Notes: generated by a model not told the origin, from the letters alone. A stretch of DNA of 64,000 nucleotides from Streptomyces marincola (GCF_020410765.1 NZ_CP084541.1:5758001-5822000); one strand, 5' to 3'. Positions 41,966-50,517 are shown, counted from the stretch's first letter. Made by a program: numbers and translations.

Positions 41966-43240
41966 ATGCCCGTTCCGCTGCCCGCCCACCTGCCCGGCAC
42001 ACTGGCCATCACCCTGTGGGACTTCACCTGGTACACGCGCACCGGTCCCGGCGAGCCGTTCGAAGACCTCGACCGCGCCTTCGCCGAGGCGGCCGACCGC
42101 GGTTACAACACCATCCGCGTGTGCGCCATGCCGTTCCTGCTGTTCGGCTCGGGCCTCGACACCACCCGGGTGCGCCTTGGCCCGCTGGGCGGCGGGTACG
42201 GCCGCCGCGTGCGCTGGTACGACGTGCGGGCCGCGACGGAGATCGACGGCAGGGCCCACCTGCTGGCGCTGTTCGAGGCCGCGCGGCGCCACGACTTCTT
42301 CGTCATCCTCTCCAGCTGGGAGTACCAGCAGAGCCCTTCCTTCGCCACAGAACGCGCCTGGTTCGACGCGCTCATGGCGGTCGAGCCCGAGCGCAGGCCC
42401 GAGGCCCTGGCCGACGCGCTGGCCGACCTGATCGACTTCCTTGCCGCGCACGACGGGCTGGACGACAGGATCGCGTTCACCGAACTCCACAACGAGGTGC
42501 AGGCGGGCCGCCTCACCGACGGCCTGACCGGGGACACCGTCCTCGCGCTCCAGCCGCGTCTGGCGCGCGGCGTCGCGCGGTTCAGGGAGCGGCACCCGGA
42601 CCGGCCCGTGACCGTCAACTACGCCGAGGTGCCCGTCGGTTCGCTGCGCGGTGTGCTCCGCGACGTGGACGTCGCGGTGTTCCACCCCTACATCTACGGC
42701 GTGCTGGACGAACTGCTCGACACCTTCGCGCTGCGCGACCAGGAGCGCCCGTTCCCGCAGGAGGCCGCGCGGCGCGCGCTGCTGCGGCCGGGGGCCCCGG
42801 ACATCGACGCGTGGGCGCCGCCGGCCGAGGACGCCTGGCGCCTGACGGCCACGATCGTCGGGCGCCGCGAGATGTACGTGCACGACTGGTGCGACCCGGT
42901 GGCGTGGGACGCCTGGCTGTACGACCGCTACGCGACGCACCGCCTGGCGATGGAGCAGCGGCTGTCGCTGTGGATCGACGCGGCGGCCGACTGGGCGGCG
43001 GCGGCCGGGGTGCCGCTGGTGTTCGGCGAGGGCTGGATCGGCTACACGCCGCTTGAGGGCACGTTCGAGGAGGGCCCGGTGGGCGCGTCCTTCTGCCGCC
43101 GCGCCGTCGCGGAGGGCGTGCGCGTGGGGGTGCTCGGCACCGTCGTGTGCTCCAACGCGGCGCCGCACCACCCCATGTGGCAGGACGTCGCGCTCCAGCG
43201 CGAGTGCAACGAACTGCTGACCGGCGGGTCGGCCCGCTGA
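41966..43240 (+). CDS. Cellulase-like (GH-A clan) glycoside hydrolase
   Basis: A 424-residue TIM-barrel protein: LAITLWDFTWYTRTGPGEPF, GYNTIRVCAMPF, HDFFVILSSWEYQQSPSF, IAFTELHNEVQAG with a likely acid/base Glu, VFHPYIYG, and VPLVFGEGWIGYTP with a likely nucleophile Glu. It matches the cellulase-like family found with galactoside or rhamnose genes. There is no signal peptide. ATG 41966 follows GAAAGG. It lies 86 bp after the GH35 gene on the same strand, so the two probably act on one oligosaccharide. Confidence 0.8.
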   Translation: MPVPLPAHLPGTLAITLWDFTWYTRTGPGEPFEDLDRAFAEAADRGYNTIRVCAMPFLLFGSGLDTTRVRLGPLGGGYGRRVRWYDVRAATEIDGRAHLLALFEAARRHDFFVILSSWEYQQSPSFATERAWFDALMAVEPERRPEALADALADLIDFLAAHDGLDDRIAFTELHNEVQAGRLTDGLTGDTVLALQPRLARGVARFRERHPDRPVTVNYAEVPVGSLRGVLRDVDVAVFHPYIYGVLDELLDTFALRDQERPFPQEAARRALLRPGAPDIDAWAPPAEDAWRLTATIVGRREMYVHDWCDPVAWDAWLYDRYATHRLAMEQRLSLWIDAAADWAAAAGVPLVFGEGWIGYTPLEGTFEEGPVGASFCRRAVAEGVRVGVLGTVVCSNAAPHHPMWQDVALQRECNELLTGGSAR

Positions 43241-43265
43241 CGCGCGGGCCGGCCGCGGCGGCACG

Positions 43266-44411
43266 TCACCACTCGGCGAACGAGCCGTCGTCGTGCCGCC
43301 ACACCGGGCCCCGCCAGTCCGGGGTCTTGCCGTCGGCCCGGCGCACGGCCCGTTCGTCCACCTCGATGCCGAGCCCAGGGCCGGTGGGCCGCAGGAAGTG
43401 CCCCTCGTGGAAGCGGAACACCTCGCGGTCCACGACGTAGTCGAGGACTTCGGCACCGCTGTTGTAGTGGATGCCGATGCTCTGCTCCTGGATGAGGAAG
43501 TTGGGCGTCGAGAAGGCGATCTGGAGGCTGGCGGCCAGGGACACCGGGCCGAGCGGGCAGTGCGGCGCCACCAGCACGTCGAAGGTCTCGGCCAGGGACG
43601 CGATGCGCCGCACCTCCGAGATGCCGCCGGCGTGCGACAGGTCGGGCTGCACCACCGCGATGCCCGAGCGCAGCGCGGGCAGCACGTCCGTCCTGCTGTA
43701 CAGCCGCTCCCCGGTGGCCACCGGGACCGGCGCCGCGGCGACGACGTCGCCGAGCAGGTGCGTGTACTCGGGCAGCACCGGCTCCTCGACGAACAGCGGC
43801 GCGGTGGGCGCGAGCAGCGGGAGCAGCCGCCGCGCGTTCGCGCGGGTGAACCTGCCGTGGAAGTCGACCGCGAAGTCGCGGTCGGGGCCCAGCACGTCGC
43901 GGGCGGCCTCCGCCCTGTGGACGACGTGGGACAGATCGGAGACGGTGCCCATGCGGTTCATGCGCCCGCTGGCGTTCATCTTCACCGCCGTGAACCCGGC
44001 CTCGACCTGCGCGGCGACGGCGTCCGCGATCTCGCCCGGCTCGTCGCCCCCGATCCAGCTGTAGGCGCGCACGCGGTCGCGGACCGGCCCGCCGAGCAGG
44101 ACGTGGACCGGCACGCCCAGTGTCTTCCCCGCGATGTCCCACAGCGCCTGGTCGAGACCGGCGACGGCGCTGGACAGGACGGGGCCGCCCCGGTAGAACG
44201 AGCCCTTCGTCATGACCTGCCAGTGGTCCTCGATGCGCAACGGGTCGCGGCCCACGAGGAGTTCGGACAGCTCGTGGACGGCCGTGCGCACGGTGGCGGC
44301 CCGGCCCTCCACCACCGGCTCGCCCCAGCCCACCACGCCCTCGTCGGTCTCCACGCGGCACAGCAGCCAGCGGGGCGGCACGGCGAAGGTCTCGACACGG
44401 GTGATCTGCAC
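43266..44411 (-). CDS. dgoD: D-galactonate dehydratase
   Basis: A 381-residue enolase-superfamily enzyme closely following DgoD along its whole length: VETDEGVVGWGEPVVEG, FYRGGPVLSSAVAGLDQALWDI, RVRAYSWIGGD, metal-binding VDFHGR, VEEPVLPEYTHL and ATGERLYSR, catalytic ILQPDLSHAGGIS-type segment (here VVQPDLSHAGGIS), VAPHCPLGP, QEQSIGIHYN and the terminal DDGSFAEW. It dehydrates galactonate to 2-keto-3-deoxygalactonate. GTG 44411 follows GGAG by 7 bp. It converges on the hydrolase pair. The kinase and aldolase needed to finish the pathway are not in this window. Confidence 0.93.
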   Translation of the reverse strand: MQITRVETFAVPPRWLLCRVETDEGVVGWGEPVVEGRAATVRTAVHELSELLVGRDPLRIEDHWQVMTKGSFYRGGPVLSSAVAGLDQALWDIAGKTLGVPVHVLLGGPVRDRVRAYSWIGGDEPGEIADAVAAQVEAGFTAVKMNASGRMNRMGTVSDLSHVVHRAEAARDVLGPDRDFAVDFHGRFTRANARRLLPLLAPTAPLFVEEPVLPEYTHLLGDVVAAAPVPVATGERLYSRTDVLPALRSGIAVVQPDLSHAGGISEVRRIASLAETFDVLVAPHCPLGPVSLAASLQIAFSTPNFLIQEQSIGIHYNSGAEVLDYVVDREVFRFHEGHFLRPTGPGLGIEVDERAVRRADGKTPDWRGPVWRHDDGSFAEW

Positions 44412-44479
44412 GGCGGGACTCCAGGCTTCGGTGCGGTCGGTCTGAGCGGGGGAGGCGGAGGGTGCCTCCCGGACAGGGG

Positions 44480-44492
44480 AGTATTAAATACT
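44480..44492. promoter_or_regulatory. Candidate GntR operator upstream of dgoD
   Basis: AGTATT-A-AATACT is a perfect dyad, 68 bp before the dgoD start and in the divergent gap with the GNAT gene. It shares GTATT/AATAC arms with the site between gntR and the GH35 gene, although the spacer differs (1 versus 7 bp). Confidence 0.55.
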
Positions 44493-44610
44493 AATTATCG
44501 CGGATGGGTGCGAGGTGCAAGAGGTCGCCGCCCGCCGCGACCCGGCCGGGCGGTCCGTCCCGCACCACCCGGGCGCCCGCCGGGGCCGGACGGACTGGGA
44601 TACTCCCGCC

Positions 44611-45180
44611 ATGGACACCGGGGTGACGGGCGGCGGAACGCGACCGGGCGCGGCAGGGCCTGAACGGCCCGCGCCGGCGCACGCGGCGGACTGGTCGCTG
44701 CGGTCCGCGGTGGCGGCCGACATCGAGGTCATCGCGGAGCTGCGGGCCACGGTCATGCGTGCGGACCTGGAGCGCCTCGGGCGCTACGACGAGCACCGGG
44801 TGCGGCAGCGGCTGCGGGACTCCTTCTCCTCGCGGTACACCTCGGTCATCATGGCCGGCGGCGCGCTCGCGGGATGCGTCACGGTGCGGCCCGCCGACGG
44901 CAGGCAGTGGCTTGAGCACTTCTACCTGGCCCCGCACTGCCAGGGCCGGGGACTGGGAACCGCCGTGCTGCGGACGGTACTTGAGCGAACGGACGCGCAG
45001 GGCGCGGCCGTGGGGCTGATCGTCCTGCGGGGCAGCGCGGCCCGCCGGCTCTACGAGCGCCACGGATTCGCCGTGGAGGCCGAGGACGCGGTCGACATCC
45101 ACATGGCGCGCCCGCCGGGGGCCGCGGCCGGTACTCCGCCGCACGCCCGCCTTGCGACCGCGCGCGTGCCCCGCGCCTGA
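44611..45180 (+). CDS. GNAT family N-acetyltransferase
   Basis: A 189-residue protein with a disordered 27-residue N terminus. The GNAT fold starts at WSLRSAVAADIEVIAELRATVM, with LEHFYLAPHCQGRGLGTAVLRTVLER as the acetyl-CoA loop and ARRLYERHGFAVEAEDAVDIHM at the end. GATACT lies 7-12 bp before ATG 44611, suggesting a leaderless transcript. The acceptor is unknown. Confidence 0.86.
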   Translation: MDTGVTGGGTRPGAAGPERPAPAHAADWSLRSAVAADIEVIAELRATVMRADLERLGRYDEHRVRQRLRDSFSSRYTSVIMAGGALAGCVTVRPADGRQWLEHFYLAPHCQGRGLGTAVLRTVLERTDAQGAAVGLIVLRGSAARRLYERHGFAVEAEDAVDIHMARPPGAAAGTPPHARLATARVPRA

Positions 45181-45219
45181 CGGCGCGGGAACGGCGCCCG
45201 GCAGGGGCGCGCGCCCGCC

Positions 45220-46239
45220 TCACGGCTCCTGGGCCGGGGGGCGGGCGCCGGGCCCCCGGCCCGCCGCGTCGGCGAAACGGCGCGCCAGCAGCGCGAAGGC
45301 GTCCCGCAGTTCCGCCGGGCCGACGACCTCGATGCCGGCGTCGAACCGTCCGATGGTCGCGGCCAGGCCCGCCCACGACCACGACCCGAGGACGAGCCGG
45401 CACCGGTCCGTGCCCAGCGCCTCGACGACCCCGCCGTGGGCGTACGGGGCCACGTCGGCCGCGGGCAGGTCGAGGATCACCTCGCCGCGGCAGGGCCAGT
45501 CCCCGGCGCCGTCCGCCCCGAGGAACCGGCGGGCCACGAACGAGGACACGTCGCCGCCCGGCACCTCGCGCGGGGTGAAGCGCGGCCCGGTGGGAGTGCG
45601 CGGACCGATCCGGTCGGCGCGGAAGGTCCGCCAGTCCTCGCGGTCGAGGTCCCAGGCCACGAGATACCAGCGCCCGCCCCACGTGACGAGGTGGTGCGGC
45701 TGGACGCGGCGCGGCGCGGCCTGCTCCCCGGCCTGCGACCCGGCCTCGGGGGCGGGGGAGTAGTCGAAGCGCAGCACCTCGCGGGCGTGGACGGCCGCGC
45801 CGATGGCCAGCAGCACATCGCTGTCCGCCCGCGGGGCCGCCCGCGCCCCGGGCCGTTCCACGGCGGTGACCCGCACGGTGTCGATCCGGTGGCGCAACCG
45901 CGCGGGCATGACCTGCCGGACGGTGGTCAGCGCGCGCGCCGCGGCCTCCTCGATCCCGGCCCCCGCGGTGGTGGCGACCTGGAGCGCCACGGCCAGGGCG
46001 ACGGCCTGCTCGTCGTCGAACAGCAGGGGCGGCAGCTCCGAGCCCGCGTCCAGCCGGTACCCGCCGTCCGGGCCCTTGAAGGCCACGACGGGGTAGCCGA
46101 GTTCACGCAGGCGGTCGACATCGCGGCGCACGGTGCGCGGACTGACGCCGAGCCGTTCCGCCAGGAGCGCCCCGGGCCAGTCCCGGCGCGCCTGGAGCAG
46201 GGACAGCAGCGAGAGCAGCCGTGCGGACGTCTTCTGCAT
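45220..46239 (-). CDS. YafY-type HTH/WYL-domain regulator
   Basis: A 339-residue protein. The N-terminal DeoR-like winged helix is residues 1-60 (SARLLSLLSLLQARRDWPGA, LAERLGVSPRTVRRDVDRLRELG). The WYL domain (about 140-215) includes RRVQPHHLVTWGGRWYLVAWD, where RWYLVAWD is the signature, and a WCX C-terminal extension follows. WYL domains sense nucleic-acid ligands or other signals. It is divergent from the AlkZ-like gene and its small leader ORF, a likely target. The WYL and AlkZ-like pairing suggests a link to DNA damage. Confidence 0.88.
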   Translation of the reverse strand: MQKTSARLLSLLSLLQARRDWPGALLAERLGVSPRTVRRDVDRLRELGYPVVAFKGPDGGYRLDAGSELPPLLFDDEQAVALAVALQVATTAGAGIEEAAARALTTVRQVMPARLRHRIDTVRVTAVERPGARAAPRADSDVLLAIGAAVHAREVLRFDYSPAPEAGSQAGEQAAPRRVQPHHLVTWGGRWYLVAWDLDREDWRTFRADRIGPRTPTGPRFTPREVPGGDVSSFVARRFLGADGAGDWPCRGEVILDLPAADVAPYAHGGVVEALGTDRCRLVLGSWSWAGLAATIGRFDAGIEVVGPAELRDAFALLARRFADAAGRGPGARPPAQEP

Positions 46240-46400
46240 GCCGCCAGTATCCCCCCGGGAAGCGGTCACCTCCTGTCCTCTACACCTGGGAAAGTGGAGC
46301 GCGGGACCGGTACGGGAACCAGCAGGACCGGCAGGGAACGGCCCGGCCCCGCCGGTCCGCTTCGGGCCGACACGCATCCAGCGAAGGGAACGGCACCACC

Positions 46401-46499
46401 ATGACGACGCGCGACCCGAGGCCCACCCGCGCCCCGGCCGCCAGGCGCCGCTCGGCCGCCAGGGAACCACGACCGGCCGGGGAGCGTGGCGCGGCATGA
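46401..46499 (+). CDS. Candidate 32-residue basic ORF coupled to AlkZ-like gene
   Basis: ATG 46401 follows AAGGGAA by 9 bp and opens a 32-codon frame rich in Arg, Ala and Pro (MTTRDPRPTRAPAARRR...). Its stop overlaps the next start as ATGA (46496-46499). The good ribosome binding site and overlap suggest it is translated and couples ribosomes onto the downstream gene, which has no good site of its own. No family recognised. Confidence 0.45.
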   Translation: MTTRDPRPTRAPAARRRSAAREPRPAGERGAA

Positions 46500-47602
46500 G
46501 CCGGACGACCGTTCTCGGCACCCGCGCGCTCAACCGCGCGACGCTCGCCCGCCAACTGCTCCTGCAACGCGCCGCCCTCCCCGCCGCCGACGCCGTCGCC
46601 CACCTCGGCGGCCTCCAGGCGCAGGAGCCGCAGGAGCCGTTCACCGGCCTGTGGTCGCGGCTGCGCGCGTTCGACCCGGCGGAGCTGTCCGACCTGCTCG
46701 TGCGGCGGGAGGTGGTGCGGGTGCACCTCATGCGCCGCACCGTCCACCTCGTGACCGCCGCCGACGCCCTGGCCTGGCGCGCCCGCCACGACGCCATGCT
46801 GCGGCAGCGGACCCTCGCGACCTACCGCCGCGAACTCGCCGGCGTCGACCTCGGTGAACTCGCCGCCGCCGGCCGGGAGGTGCTGGCCGACGGCGAGCCG
46901 CGCTCGATGGCCGAACTGGCCCGCGCGCTCGCCCCGCGCTGGCCCGAACCGGGACCGCGCCCCCTGGGGGAGATCCTCGTCGCCGCCCTGCTCCCGGTGG
47001 TGCAGCTGCCGCCGCGCGGACTGTGGCGCACGAAGGCCGGCGTGCGCAACGTGCTGCTCTCCACGTGGCTGGGGCGCGAGATCGACCCGCTGCCCCAGGA
47101 CGCCACCGACCCCGTGGGCCGGGCGATGGCACGGCGCTACCTGGCCGCGTACGGCCCCGCCGCCTCCGCCGACCTGCGCGCGTGGTGCGGCCTCGCCGGG
47201 CTCCCGGCCGCGGTGGCCGCGCTGCGCGACGAACTGGTCGGCTTCCGCGACGAACGCGGCAGGGAACTGCTCGACCTTCCCGACGCGCCGCGCCCCGACC
47301 CGGACACCCCCGCGCCGGTGCGGTTCCTGCCGGCGTTCGACAACGCGGTCCTCGGCTACCACGACCGCGGACGGATCATCGACGACGCCCACCGCAGCCT
47401 CTCGGTCGCGGGGGAACGCGTCGTCCTGGTCGACGGCCGGGTCGCCGCGACCTGGCGCGCGGCGGCCGGGACCGTCACCGTCACGCCGCTGCGGGCTCTG
47501 ACCCGGCCCGAGCGCGCCGAAGTGACCGAGGAGGGACGGGCGTTGGCGTCGTTCCTCTCCGACGGGGAGAGCGATCACGTCCGCATCGCCACGCGCGACT
47601 GA
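46496..47602 (+). CDS. Winged-helix DNA-binding protein, AlkZ/YcaQ-like (HTH_42)
   Basis: A 368-residue protein of the family containing AlkZ-type DNA glycosylases: ARQLLLQRAALPAADAVAHLGGLQAQEPQEPFTGLWSRL near the start, VRVHLMRRTVHLVTAADALAW, GRAMARRYLAAYGPAASADLRAWCGL and RFLPAFDNAVLGYHDRGRII. Characterised members remove interstrand crosslinks or bulky alkylated bases; this subgroup (AlkX/winged helix) is less well known. It is divergent from a WYL regulator. A perfect terminator follows. Confidence 0.85.
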   Translation: MSRTTVLGTRALNRATLARQLLLQRAALPAADAVAHLGGLQAQEPQEPFTGLWSRLRAFDPAELSDLLVRREVVRVHLMRRTVHLVTAADALAWRARHDAMLRQRTLATYRRELAGVDLGELAAAGREVLADGEPRSMAELARALAPRWPEPGPRPLGEILVAALLPVVQLPPRGLWRTKAGVRNVLLSTWLGREIDPLPQDATDPVGRAMARRYLAAYGPAASADLRAWCGLAGLPAAVAALRDELVGFRDERGRELLDLPDAPRPDPDTPAPVRFLPAFDNAVLGYHDRGRIIDDAHRSLSVAGERVVLVDGRVAATWRAAAGTVTVTPLRALTRPERAEVTEEGRALASFLSDGESDHVRIATRD

Positions 47603-47612
47603 CCGGCACGGC

Positions 47613-47648
47613 CCCCCGTTTCGCCGCACCGGTGCGGCGAAACGGGGG
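47613..47648 (+). terminator. Perfect 36-bp palindromic terminator
   Basis: Bases 47613-47630 are the exact reverse complement of 47631-47648, giving a 16-bp stem with a CCGG loop, 10 bp after the AlkZ-like stop. It isolates the sigma factor gene that follows. Confidence 0.85.
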
Positions 47649-47681
47649 CGCACGGAAGCGAAAGGAGATCGAAAAAGATGT

Positions 47682-47706
47682 GCATGCCCCGCCTGGGCCG
47701 GGGTAA
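47682..47706 (+). promoter_or_regulatory. Candidate SigB-type promoter of the sigma factor gene
   Basis: GCAT-N15-GGGTAA fits the S. coelicolor SigB consensus (GNNT, 14-16 bp, GGGTA followed by C or T) except for the last base. It lies 56 bp before the preferred start at 47762, suggesting autoregulation. Confidence 0.45.
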
Positions 47707-47761
47707 GCGCCGTTCAACGACAGCCGGGGAACGGCTCGACGCACTACCTGTGGGAGGGACG

Positions 47762-48616
47762 ATGACGACGGTGATGACGACGTCCGTAAGGCCGGCGGAG
47801 CCCAGCACCGACGCGCGGCTGCCCGAGATCGCCGACCCACGGAAGGTGACGCCGCGCGACGCGCGCGGCCTCTCCAAGCTGTACTTCGACCGCCTCGCGG
47901 AGCTGGAGGAGGGCACCCAGGAGTACCAGGACGTCCGCAACACGCTCATCGAGATGAACATGTCGCTCGTGCGGTACGCGGCCGGGCGGTTCCGCAGCCG
48001 CGGCGACGACATGGAGGACATCGTCCAGGTCGGCATGATCGGCCTCATCAAGGCGATCGACCGCTTCGAGCTGACGCGCGAGGTGGAGTTCACCACCTTC
48101 GCCGTGCCGTACATCGTGGGTGAGATCAAGCGCTTCTTCCGCGACACGACCTGGGCCGTGCGCGTGCCGCGCCGCCTCCAGGAGGCCAGGCTCGAACTGG
48201 CCCGCGCCACCGAGGAGCTGAGCACCCGGCTCGGGCGCGCCCCGAAGGTCGCGGAGCTGGCCGCTTTGATGAACCTCACCGAGGACGAGGTCATCGAGGC
48301 CCGGGTGGCGTCCAACGGCTACCACTCGTCCTCGCTCGACGCCGCCATCAGCAGCGACGAGGAGGGCGAGACGGCGCTCGCCGACTTCATCGGCAAGGAT
48401 GACCCGGCGATGGAACTCGTCGAGGACTTCCACGCCCTGGCCCCCCTGATCGCCGGGCTCGACGAGCGCGACCGGCGCATCATCCACATGAGGTTCGTCG
48501 AGGAGCTGACCCAGACCCAGATCGGGGAACGGCTCGGCGTGTCCCAGATGCACGTGTCCCGGCTGCTGGCCCGCACCCTGGCCCGGCTGCGCAAGGGAAT
48601 GCTCGCCACGGGCTGA
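47762..48616 (+). CDS. SigB/SigF-family RNA polymerase sigma factor
   Basis: A 284-residue group 3 sigma factor. Region 2 contains NMSLVRYAAGRFRSRGDDMEDIVQVGMIGLIKAIDRFELTR-type sequence and FTTFAVPYIVGEIKRFFRDTTWAVRVPRR; region 3 is RATEELSTRLGRAPKVAELAALM; region 4 has LDERDRRIIHMRFVEELTQTQIGERLGVSQMHVSRLLART. It directs stress or developmental transcription. ATG 47762 follows GGGAGGGA. The frame is open to ATG 47678, which also has an AAAGGAG site, but that stretch overlaps the likely promoter and is not family-like. An RsbW-like ATPase gene follows, a plausible anti-sigma partner. Confidence 0.93.
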   Translation: MTTVMTTSVRPAEPSTDARLPEIADPRKVTPRDARGLSKLYFDRLAELEEGTQEYQDVRNTLIEMNMSLVRYAAGRFRSRGDDMEDIVQVGMIGLIKAIDRFELTREVEFTTFAVPYIVGEIKRFFRDTTWAVRVPRRLQEARLELARATEELSTRLGRAPKVAELAALMNLTEDEVIEARVASNGYHSSSLDAAISSDEEGETALADFIGKDDPAMELVEDFHALAPLIAGLDERDRRIIHMRFVEELTQTQIGERLGVSQMHVSRLLARTLARLRKGMLATG

Positions 48617-48693
48617 GGCGCGCCGTTCCGCCGCGACCGGGACCGGGGAGACGGGCGGTGGGGGCGGGGCCTCAAGGCAGCACAGGAGAGGTG

Positions 48694-49176
48694 ATGGGGG
48701 CAGCGATGACCGTGGAGGCCGAGCGGCCGCGGGACCGGGAGGCGGAGCAGCCGCGCGAGCGGCCCGCGCCCGAGCAGTGGCACCGCGCGGTGGAGTGGCG
48801 GAGCTTCCCGCAGACGAGCGAACGCGCCCGCGACCTGACCCGTTGCTACCTGCCCAGCCTTCCGTACGCGGCGGGTTCCGTGGATCTCGACGCCGTGCTG
48901 CTCGTGGTCTCCGAACTCGTGACGAACGCCGTCAGGCACGCCGACGGGGTCACCGCCTTCCGCCTTGAGGCGGGTCCGGGCGGCGTGGCGGTCCTGGTGT
49001 CGGACGCCAGCGCGCGCCGGCCGGTGATCCGCGAGTACGCGCCCTCGCGGGCCGGCGGGTTCGGCTGGCGCCTGGTGCACCAGTTGGGGAACGCGGTGAC
49101 CGTGCGGATCGATCCCGGCGCGGGCAAGACCATCCGGGTCCACGTCCCCGTCCAGCCCCCCGTTCCCGCCGCCTGA
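48694..49176 (+). CDS. RsbW-like ATP-binding protein (anti-sigma type)
   Basis: A 160-residue GHKL-fold ATPase. After a disordered N terminus the fold starts at WRSFPQTSERARDLTRCYL; the N-box is LLVVSELVTNAVRHADG, the G1 box VAVLVSDAS, and the G2 box AGGFGWRLVHQLG. Such proteins bind or phosphorylate anti-sigma antagonists and sequester SigB-type factors. ATG 48694 follows AGGAG by 5 bp. Being 77 bp downstream of the sigma factor gene on the same strand suggests, but does not prove, partnership. Streptomyces encode many such orphans. Confidence 0.85.
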   Translation: MGAAMTVEAERPRDREAEQPRERPAPEQWHRAVEWRSFPQTSERARDLTRCYLPSLPYAAGSVDLDAVLLVVSELVTNAVRHADGVTAFRLEAGPGGVAVLVSDASARRPVIREYAPSRAGGFGWRLVHQLGNAVTVRIDPGAGKTIRVHVPVQPPVPAA

Positions 49177-49310
49177 CGCCGGTCGCCGCCCGTGCGGGGC
49201 ACACTGGTGGGGCACGACCGCGCGGCCCGCCGGGTCCGGGCGCGCCGGCGATCCGGCCGGTCACCGGCGGGCGGCGGGCCCGCGGGACACGGGAGATGAG
49301 GACACCGCAC

Positions 49311-50369
49311 ATGCCGGAGCAGGGCACGGCGCCGCCCGACCACCCGGGGAGACCGGCGACCATCCACCACGTGGCACGCCTGGCCGGGGTCTCCCACCAG
49401 ACGGTCTCGCGCTTCCTGCGCAACGACCCCGCCATGCGGCCGGAGACGGCCCGCAAGGTCTCGCGCGCCGTCGACGAACTGGGCTACCGTCCCAACCTCG
49501 CGGCCAGGTCCATGCGCACCCGCCGCTCCAACCGGATCGCCGTCATCCTCCCCGACGCCACCAACTTCGTTCCCGCCGGAGTGCTCAGCGGCGCGGCGGC
49601 GGCGGCGCACGAGGCCGGCTACCTGCTCGACATCGTCGGGCTCGCGGGAGACGCCGCGGAACGCGCCGCCCGCATCGGGACGCTGCTCCAGCCGGAGCAC
49701 GTCGACGGCATCCTGTCGTTCACGCCCCTCGCCGAGAACCTGGCCGCGTTCGCGCGCACGACGACGCCCCGCGTGCCGGTCGTGATCGACGGGCAGTACG
49801 ACGACAACATGCGCTCGCGCGGCCTGCTGGCCGACGCCACCGCGGCGGCCGACATCGTCGAACATCTCGCGGGCCTGGGGCACCGGGAGTTCGCGCACGT
49901 CGCGGGCCCGCCCTCGTGGCCGTCGGCGCGCAACCGGCGCGCGGTCTACGAGGCGACCGTGGCGCGGCTCGGCCTCACCTCGCGCGCCGTCGTCGAGGGG
50001 GACTGGAGCGTGCGGTCGGGGTTCGAGGGAGCGGTCGGAGTCATCGCCGGATCGGGCGCCACGGCGGTCTTCGCGGCCAACGACCGGGTGGCCTTCGGCG
50101 TGGTCCGCGGCCTCCAGAGCGTCGGCGTGGACGTGCCCGGAGAGGTCAGCGTCTTCGGCTGGGACGACGAGGAGATGGGACGCTACCTCGACCCCCCGCT
50201 CTCCACGGTCCGGGTCGACCGGGAGCGCCAGGGGCGGGAGGCCGTGCGCCGCCTGCTGCGCGTCCTCGCGGGGGACTCCGGGCCCGCGCCCGAGGCGCTC
50301 GACGCGACGGCGCTGCACCGCCTGGTGCTCCGCGGCTCCACCGGCCCGGCCCCCGGCCGCGCCGGCTGA
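49311..50369 (+). CDS. LacI-family transcriptional repressor
   Basis: A 352-residue protein. The HTH and hinge (residues about 17-70) read ATIHHVARLAGVSHQTVSRFL, ETARKVSRAVDELGYRPNLAARSM. The ligand-binding domain follows: IAVILPDATNFVPAGVLSGA, VDGILSFTPL, GHREFAHVAGP, TAVFAANDRVAFGVVRGL, VSVFGWDDEEMGRYLDPPLSTVRVD. ATG 49311 has GAGGA at a proper distance; ATG 49296 has its GGGAG directly adjacent. A perfect LacI-type palindrome lies just downstream of the gene at the promoter of the dehydrogenase operon, its probable target. Confidence 0.92.
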   Translation: MPEQGTAPPDHPGRPATIHHVARLAGVSHQTVSRFLRNDPAMRPETARKVSRAVDELGYRPNLAARSMRTRRSNRIAVILPDATNFVPAGVLSGAAAAAHEAGYLLDIVGLAGDAAERAARIGTLLQPEHVDGILSFTPLAENLAAFARTTTPRVPVVIDGQYDDNMRSRGLLADATAAADIVEHLAGLGHREFAHVAGPPSWPSARNRRAVYEATVARLGLTSRAVVEGDWSVRSGFEGAVGVIAGSGATAVFAANDRVAFGVVRGLQSVGVDVPGEVSVFGWDDEEMGRYLDPPLSTVRVDRERQGREAVRRLLRVLAGDSGPAPEALDATALHRLVLRGSTGPAPGRAG

Positions 50370-50469
50370 CCCCCGCCGCCCGCCGCCCGGGAACGCCGTT
50401 CGCCCGCCACCGCCCGCGCGAGGCGGCCCGCCCGACGCCGGGACAGGGCCGCGAACTGGTGCAAAGGTC

Positions 50470-50517
50470 TTGTGTGATCGTTCACTCGGCGCCTAAAGTC
50501 CTGGTGAAAGCGCTTTC
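50470..50517 (+). promoter_or_regulatory. Promoter with LacI-type operator for dehydrogenase operon
   Basis: TTGTGT (50470-50475) and TAAAGT (50494-50499), 18 bp apart, form a plausible housekeeping promoter. GAAAGCGCTTTC (50506-50517), a perfect 12-bp palindrome with the CG centre typical of LacI-family operators, covers the expected transcription start. This layout suits repression by the LacI protein encoded just upstream. Confidence 0.7.
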
